NCBI RefSeq assembly: GCF_918697865.1
Contig: NZ_CAKKMV010000025.1
Coordinates: 1-55,625 of the forward strand
Reading direction: 5' to 3'
DNA: 55,625 nt
Source of the DNA: Massilia sp. Bi118
GTDB lineage: Bacteria > Pseudomonadota > Gammaproteobacteria > Burkholderiales > Burkholderiaceae_D
This document shows positions 51,337 through 55,625 of the stretch, one piece after another. The position numbers were made by a program, and so were the translations under genes. The first letter of the stretch is position 1, and each line of letters opens with the position of its first letter. The notes beneath the pieces are model-generated. The model did no database searches, was not told where the DNA came from, and was given only the letters and a program-made list of their open reading frames with translations.

Positions 51337-52214
51337 TGAGCCGCCTGATTTCCATCGCCATCGGCGCCGCCATCGTCCTGACCCTGCTGGCTTCCAGCGT
51401 GTTCGTGGTCGACCAGCACCGCTACGCCGTGGTCTACGCCCTTGGCGAGCTGCGTGAAGTGATCAAGGAGCCGGGCCTGCACGTCAAGCTGCCGGCGCCT
51501 TTCCAGAACGTGGTCTACCTCGACAAGCGCCTGCAGACCCTCGATACCGCCGACGGCGAACGCTTCCTGACGGCCGAGAAGAAGGACCTGCTGGTCGACG
51601 CCTTCGTCAAATGGCGCATCGTCGACCCGCGCCAGTACCTGACCGCCCTTGGCGGCGGCAATGCCGAGCGCGGCGCCGAGCGCGTGGCCCAGGTGGTGCA
51701 GGTGGCATTGAACGCCGAACTCGCGACCCGCAAGGTCGGCGACGTCGTCTCCGGCCAGCGCGAGCAGCTGGGCGCCGCGCTGCGCGAACGCGTGGCCGCG
51801 AACAGCCGCCAGCTGGGCGTCGAGATCGTCGACGTGCGCCTGAAGCGCGTCGACTTCACGGCCCAGGTGAACAATGCCGTGTACGAACGCATGAAGGCCG
51901 AGCGCATCCGCGCCGCCGCCGAGACCCGCTCGACGGGCCAGGCCGAAGCCGAGGAAATCCGCGCCGACGCCGAGCGCCAGCGCAGCGTGATCCTGGCCGA
52001 AGCCGTGCGCGACGCCGAGACCATCAAGGGCGAGGGCGATGCCAAGGCTTCGCAGATCTACGCCCAGTCCTTTGGCAAGAACCCGGAGTTCTACCGTTTC
52101 TACCGCTCGCTGGAAGCCTACCGGGCGACCTTCAAGAGCCGCAGCGATGTGCTGGTGCTGGATGCGAATTCGGAGTTTTTCAAATACTTCCGAGGCCCCG
52201 GCAGCGGTAAATAG
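51336..52214 (+). CDS. hflC: FtsH protease modulator HflC
   Basis: A 292-residue SPFH-family partner of HflK. One N-terminal membrane helix (SIAIGAAIVLTLLASSVFVV) is followed by the SPFH domain (VVDQHRYAVVYALGELREVI, PGLHVKLPAPFQNV) and a long helical coil (RSTGQAEAEEIRADAERQRS). The C-terminal FFKYFRG is typical. The ATG overlaps the hflK stop (TGATG), so translation is coupled. Confidence 0.97.
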   Translation: MSRLISIAIGAAIVLTLLASSVFVVDQHRYAVVYALGELREVIKEPGLHVKLPAPFQNVVYLDKRLQTLDTADGERFLTAEKKDLLVDAFVKWRIVDPRQYLTALGGGNAERGAERVAQVVQVALNAELATRKVGDVVSGQREQLGAALRERVAANSRQLGVEIVDVRLKRVDFTAQVNNAVYERMKAERIRAAAETRSTGQAEAEEIRADAERQRSVILAEAVRDAETIKGEGDAKASQIYAQSFGKNPEFYRFYRSLEAYRATFKSRSDVLVLDANSEFFKYFRGPGSGK

Positions 52215-52218
52215 TTTG

Positions 52219-52257
52219 GTGGGCACCCGGTGCCCATCAAGGCAATCACGTGCCCAC
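52219..52257. repeat. Inverted repeat after hflC
   Basis: GTGGGCAC (52219-52226) pairs with GTGCCCAC (52250-52257), with an inner TGGGCA-cccgg-TGCCCA hairpin competing. The 16-base AATCACGTGCCCACGA is shared with the hairpin at 18.05 kb. It lies in the 187-base hflC-hisZ gap. Confidence 0.65.
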
Positions 52258-52401
52258 GAAGCAACGTTAACATTCGCCCCAGTCATCTTCCGCGCCAATC
52301 CCAACCGGTTTTCGGTTAAAATCGTCGATTCGGCGCAGAATACGCGTGCAAAGCCGCGCATTCTGTTGCCCAATCTTTAACAACTCCCAATCGCTTTGCC
52401 C

Positions 52402-53556
52402 ATGCCTACCTGGCTATTGCCCGAGAATATAGCTGACGTCTTGCCGTCCGAAGCGCGCAAGATCGAGGAGCTGCGCCGCCTGATGCTCGACACCTTCCGC
52501 ACCTACGGATACGAGCTGGTGATGCCGCCGATGCTCGAGTACGTCGAATCGCTGCTGGCCGGGGCAGGGCAGGACACCGACTCCAAGACCTTCAAGCTGG
52601 TCGACTCGATGAGCGGCCGCCTGCTCGGCCTGCGCGCCGATATGACCACCCAGGTCGCGCGCATCGACGCCCACCTGCTGAACCGCGATACCGTCACCCG
52701 CCTGTGCTACGCCGGCACCGTGCTGCACACCCGCCCGTCCGGCCTGCACGCCACCCGCGAGCAGCTGCAGATCGGCGCCGAGATCTACGGCCACGCCGGT
52801 CTCGAAGCCGACGCCGAGATCCAGGAACTGGCGCTGGCCTCGCTGGCGCTGGCCGGTTTCGAGCAGCCGCGCCTGGACCTGTCGCATGCCGGCGTGCTGC
52901 GCGCGATCCTGGCCGAAGACCCGCGTGCCAAACGCGACGAGCAGCTGCTGCACGGCCTGCTGAAGGCCAAGGACATGCCGGGCCTGGACGAAGCCACCCA
53001 GGACTATGCAAGCACGACCCGCGCCGCCCTGATGGCGCTGCCGAATCTGTATGGCGACGTCGACGTGCTGGCCTGCGCCAAGGAACTGCTGCCGGCGCTG
53101 CCGGGCATCACGCGCGCGCTGGCCGAACTAGCCGCGCTGGCCGGCTGCACCATCGGCCGTGCCCAAGTGGCGATCGACCTGGCCGACCTGCGCGGCTACC
53201 AGTACGAAAGCGGCGCCATGTTCGCGCTCTACGTGCCCGGCCTGCCGAACGCCGTCGCGCGCGGCGGCCGCTACGACCATGTGGGCGAAGCCTTCGGACG
53301 CGCGCGTCCGGCCACCGGCTTCTCGCTCGACCTGCGCGAGCTCGCGCGGCTGCTGCCGCTGGCCGCGCCCAAGCACTCCATCCGTGCGCCGTGGGGCAAT
53401 GCGCCCGAGCTGCGCGAAAAAATCGCTGAACTGCGCAAGGCAGGCGAAGTCGTGATCCAGTCCATGCCGGGTCACGAGAATGTACAGGACGAGTTCGAGT
53501 GCGACCGTGTGCTCGTGCTCGAACAAGGAAATTGGATTCTCAAAAACTTAGGTTAA
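52402..53556 (+). CDS. hisZ: ATP phosphoribosyltransferase regulatory subunit HisZ
   Basis: A 384-residue HisRS paralogue without synthetase activity; it activates the short form of HisG, the first enzyme of histidine synthesis. It begins MPTWLLPENIADVLPSEARK and has FKLVDSMSGRLLGLRADMTT, LCYAGTVLHTRP and GGRYDHVGEAFGRARPATGF. The histidine-binding LVRGLDYY motif of real synthetases is replaced. The real hisS is also present at 43.7 kb. Its presence predicts that the organism uses a short HisG. Confidence 0.95.
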   Translation: MPTWLLPENIADVLPSEARKIEELRRLMLDTFRTYGYELVMPPMLEYVESLLAGAGQDTDSKTFKLVDSMSGRLLGLRADMTTQVARIDAHLLNRDTVTRLCYAGTVLHTRPSGLHATREQLQIGAEIYGHAGLEADAEIQELALASLALAGFEQPRLDLSHAGVLRAILAEDPRAKRDEQLLHGLLKAKDMPGLDEATQDYASTTRAALMALPNLYGDVDVLACAKELLPALPGITRALAELAALAGCTIGRAQVAIDLADLRGYQYESGAMFALYVPGLPNAVARGGRYDHVGEAFGRARPATGFSLDLRELARLLPLAAPKHSIRAPWGNAPELREKIAELRKAGEVVIQSMPGHENVQDEFECDRVLVLEQGNWILKNLG

Positions 53557-53559
53557 GTG

Positions 53560-54870
53560 ATGTCAAATACTGCTAAGAACGTCGTTGTCATCGGCACCCA
53601 ATGGGGCGATGAAGGCAAAGGTAAGATCGTCGACTGGCTGACCGACCATGCCGCTGGCGTGGTGCGTTTCCAGGGCGGCCACAACGCCGGCCACACGCTG
53701 GTGATCAAGGGCCAGAAGACGGCACTCCAACTGATCCCGTCGGGCATCATGCGCGAAGGCGTGGCCTGCTACATCGGCAACGGCGTGGTGGTCTCGGTGC
53801 CGGACGTGATGCGCGAGATCGACAAGCTGGAAGCTGCCGGCGTCGAAGTCGCGTCGCGCCTGAAGATCTCGGAAGCCTGCCCGGTCATCCTGCCTTACCA
53901 CGTCGCCATCGACGTCGCCCGCGAAGCTGCACGCGGCGCGAACAAGATCGGCACCACCGGCAAGGGCATCGGCCCGGCCTACGAAGACAAGGTTGCACGC
54001 CGCGCGATCCGCATCGCCGACATGCTCAACGAGACCCGCTTCGCCGAGAAGCTGCGCGAAAACCTGGACTACCATAACTTCGTGCTGACCGGTTACCTGA
54101 AAGCCCAGGCGATCGACTTCCAGAAGACCTTCGACGACGCGATGGCCCTGGTGCCGCGCCTGCGCCCGATGGTCGGCGATGTGAGCTCGGCGCTGTACGC
54201 CGCGCACAAGGCCGGCGGCCACCTGCTGTTCGAAGGCGCGCAAGGCTCGCTGCTGGACGTCGACCATGGCACCTATCCGTTCGTGACCTCGTCGAACTGC
54301 GTGGCCGGCAACGCCGCCGCCGGTTCGGGCGTGGGCCCGGGCATGCTGCACTACATCATGGGCATCACCAAGGCCTACACGACCCGCGTGGGTTCGGGTC
54401 CGTTCCCGTCCGAGCTGCCGACCGACGCCGGCGTCGGCGAGCACCTGTCGCGCGTGGGCCACGAGTTCGGCACCGTGACCGGCCGTGCGCGCCGCTGCGG
54501 CTGGTTCGACGCCGCGCTGCTGCGCCGCTCGGTCCAGATCAACGGCGTGACGGGCATGTGCCTGACCAAGCTGGACGTCCTGGACGGCATCGAGTCCCTG
54601 AAGCTGTGCACCGGCTACAAGATCGACGGCCGTGAAGTCGACATCTTCCCGGTCGGCGCGGAAGAGGCGGCTGCCTGCGTGCCGGTCTACGAAGAGATGC
54701 CGGGCTGGAAGGAAAGCACCGTCGGCGCCAAGTCCATGGACGATCTGCCGGCCGCTGCCCGCGCTTACATCAAGCGCATCGAAGAGCTGGTCGGTGTGCC
54801 TGTCGACATGGTGTCGACCGGTCCGGACCGCGAAGAAACCATCGTGCTGCGTCACCCGTTTGCCGCATAA
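53560..54870 (+). CDS. purA: Adenylosuccinate synthetase
   Basis: A 436-residue GTP-dependent enzyme making adenylosuccinate from IMP and aspartate in AMP synthesis. GTQWGDEGKGKIVDWLTD with catalytic Asp, GGHNAGHTLVIKG with catalytic His, GTTGKGIGPAYEDK, the FEGAQGSLLDVDHGTYPFVT signature and the GRARRCGWFD motif are all present. The ATG is three bases after the hisZ stop, next to a GTG alternative. hisZ-purA is a conserved pair. Confidence 0.98.
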   Translation: MSNTAKNVVVIGTQWGDEGKGKIVDWLTDHAAGVVRFQGGHNAGHTLVIKGQKTALQLIPSGIMREGVACYIGNGVVVSVPDVMREIDKLEAAGVEVASRLKISEACPVILPYHVAIDVAREAARGANKIGTTGKGIGPAYEDKVARRAIRIADMLNETRFAEKLRENLDYHNFVLTGYLKAQAIDFQKTFDDAMALVPRLRPMVGDVSSALYAAHKAGGHLLFEGAQGSLLDVDHGTYPFVTSSNCVAGNAAAGSGVGPGMLHYIMGITKAYTTRVGSGPFPSELPTDAGVGEHLSRVGHEFGTVTGRARRCGWFDAALLRRSVQINGVTGMCLTKLDVLDGIESLKLCTGYKIDGREVDIFPVGAEEAAACVPVYEEMPGWKESTVGAKSMDDLPAAARAYIKRIEELVGVPVDMVSTGPDREETIVLRHPFAA

Positions 54871-54893
54871 GAAAAATAGGAAAAGCCAAGACT

Positions 54894-55436
54894 ATGAATA
54901 CTCCTGCATCGACCGAGAAGGATCTGTGGGTCTCCTGGGACGAGTACAACCGCCTGGTCGAGCGCCTGGCGCTGCAAGTCTACGAATCGAACTGGAAGTT
55001 CGACATGGTGCTGTGCCTGGCGCGCGGCGGCGTGCGCCCGGGTGACGTCATCTCCCGCATCTTCGACGTGCCGCTGGCGATCCTGTCGACCAGCTCCTAC
55101 CGCGAAGAAGCCGGCACCAAGCAGGGCAACCTGGACATCGCCAAGTACATGACGATGACCAAGGGCCCGCTGGCCGGCAAGATCCTGCTGGTCGATGACC
55201 TGGCCGATTCGGGCGTCACGCTGATGAAGGTCAGCGACCACCTCAAGGCGCACTACCCTGAAGTCACCGAAGTGCGCTCGGCGGTCCTGTGGGTCAAGGG
55301 TACCTCGGCCTACAAGCCGGACTACCACCTGGAAGACCTGCCGCACAATCCGTGGATCCACCAGCCGTTCGAGGACTACGATGGCCTGCGTCCGCACCAG
55401 CTGTCGGCGTGGATGAAGAAGTTCGAGAAGAACTGA
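54894..55436 (+). CDS. Type I phosphoribosyltransferase
   Basis: A 180-residue PRTase-fold protein. The PRPP-binding motif reads ILLVDDLADSGVTL with the paired Asp residues; LCLARGGVRPGDVIS forms the pyrophosphate loop. Such proteins are annotated as hypoxanthine or xanthine phosphoribosyltransferase-like and follow purA in many Burkholderiales, so a purine-salvage role is likely, but the base specificity is not shown. AGGA precedes the ATG. It lies 23 bases after purA. Confidence 0.9.
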   Translation: MNTPASTEKDLWVSWDEYNRLVERLALQVYESNWKFDMVLCLARGGVRPGDVISRIFDVPLAILSTSSYREEAGTKQGNLDIAKYMTMTKGPLAGKILLVDDLADSGVTLMKVSDHLKAHYPEVTEVRSAVLWVKGTSAYKPDYHLEDLPHNPWIHQPFEDYDGLRPHQLSAWMKKFEKN

Positions 55437-55461
55437 TAGCGACCGCGCCACCGCGCGTCAT

Positions 55462-55492
55462 CGTCGTCCCCGCGCAGGCGGGGACCCAAGTT
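55462..55492 (+). repeat. REP-like palindrome, single copy
   Basis: CGTCGTCCCCGCGCAGGCGG followed by GGACCCAAGTT lies 25 bases after the phosphoribosyltransferase stop, immediately before an intrinsic terminator. Confidence 0.85.
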
Positions 55493-55493
55493 A

Positions 55494-55523
55494 AAAACCG
55501 GGACCACGCGTCCCGGTTTTTTT
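55494..55523 (+). terminator. Intrinsic terminator of the purA unit
   Basis: AAAACCGGGAC-cacgc-GTCCCGGTTTT followed by further T residues forms an 11-bp stem with a U-run. It ends the housekeeping run and, given the A-tract on its left, could also work on the other strand. Confidence 0.88.
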
Positions 55524-55569
55524 ATGCGTGTTTCATGTACACTTCGGCAACTTGAACTGGAGGCATGCT

Positions 55570-55625
55570 ATGAAGCCATTCCTAAACCTGCGCACGCTCA
55601 CCCTGGCCCTGGCAATCACCTGCGC
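55570..55625 (+). CDS. Start of a secreted-protein gene (cut by window edge)
   Basis: GGAGG (about 55558-55562) precedes an ATG at 55570. The 18 visible codons, MKPFLNLRTLTLALAITC, are the start of a signal peptide. Whether it is a lipoprotein or a soluble exported protein cannot be told from this fragment. Confidence 0.6.
   Translation, partial: MKPFLNLRTLTLALAITC

Overview
This window is chromosomal DNA of a high-GC Gram-negative bacterium. The gene orders are those of Betaproteobacteria, order Burkholderiales: odhA-odhB-lpdA-zapE, surE-pcm-nlpD-rpoS-rlmD, and ndk-rlmN-pilW-rodZ-ispG-hisS-yfgM-bamB-der-hfq-hflX-hflK-hflC-hisZ-purA. Together with the abundant dispersed palindromes, the best guess is an Oxalobacteraceae member of the Massilia/Telluria group. 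The genus is inferred from remembered gene order, not from a search. I see no rRNA, tRNA, CRISPR array, transposase, prophage or replication origin. No stretch over 300 bases lacks a gene.

Layout. At 1-410 the N-terminus of a sensor histidine kinase runs off the left edge. From 555 to 5124 lie a secreted type-B carboxylesterase, a lipoprotein with Ig-like and Lcl-type domains, and a TonB-dependent receptor. From 9660 down to 5251 (minus strand) runs a five-gene, Fur-controlled operon: PepSY membrane protein, DUF2271, DUF4198, ApbE and a membrane-anchored flavodoxin-NADPH reductase. It looks like an envelope electron-transfer (ferric reductase) module. The DUF2271 protein carries the ApbE flavinylation motif DGVSGAT. 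From 9938 to 17297 lies the 2-oxoglutarate dehydrogenase operon, with a SHOCT-PspC gene inserted, followed by zapE.

From 17.3 to 25 kb is a mixed block: a coiled-coil lipoprotein, a PP2C-like phosphatase, a DUF465 protein, a DinG/YoaA iron-sulfur helicase, a SRAP peptidase, an AGCS transporter, and an oxidoreductase overlapping an orphan DUF2384 antitoxin-like gene. At 25082-26907 sits a two-gene cassette of a TIR-domain protein and a KGGVGR-family ATPase whose Walker A is degenerate. This is the best candidate for an undescribed conflict or signalling system. From 27.1 to 32.3 kb is the stationary-phase operon ending in rpoS, then rlmD. From 32.4 to 38.5 kb (minus strand) are a hybrid histidine kinase, a ZnuD-like TonB receptor with a small HxxCxxC protein, and a Bax-inhibitor-1 family protein. 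From 38.7 to 55.4 kb is a long housekeeping run (nucleotide metabolism, translation, isoprenoids, outer-membrane assembly, ribosome assembly, RNA chaperone, protease regulation). A partial secreted-protein gene reaches the right edge.

Nine intergenic sites carry a REP-like palindrome (GTCGTYCCCGCG-AGGCGGGRA-YCCAAGTT), five of them as inverted pairs (BIME-like). They have compensatory stem changes and often lie where a terminator would be expected. A different 79-bp palindrome follows the Bax-inhibitor gene.
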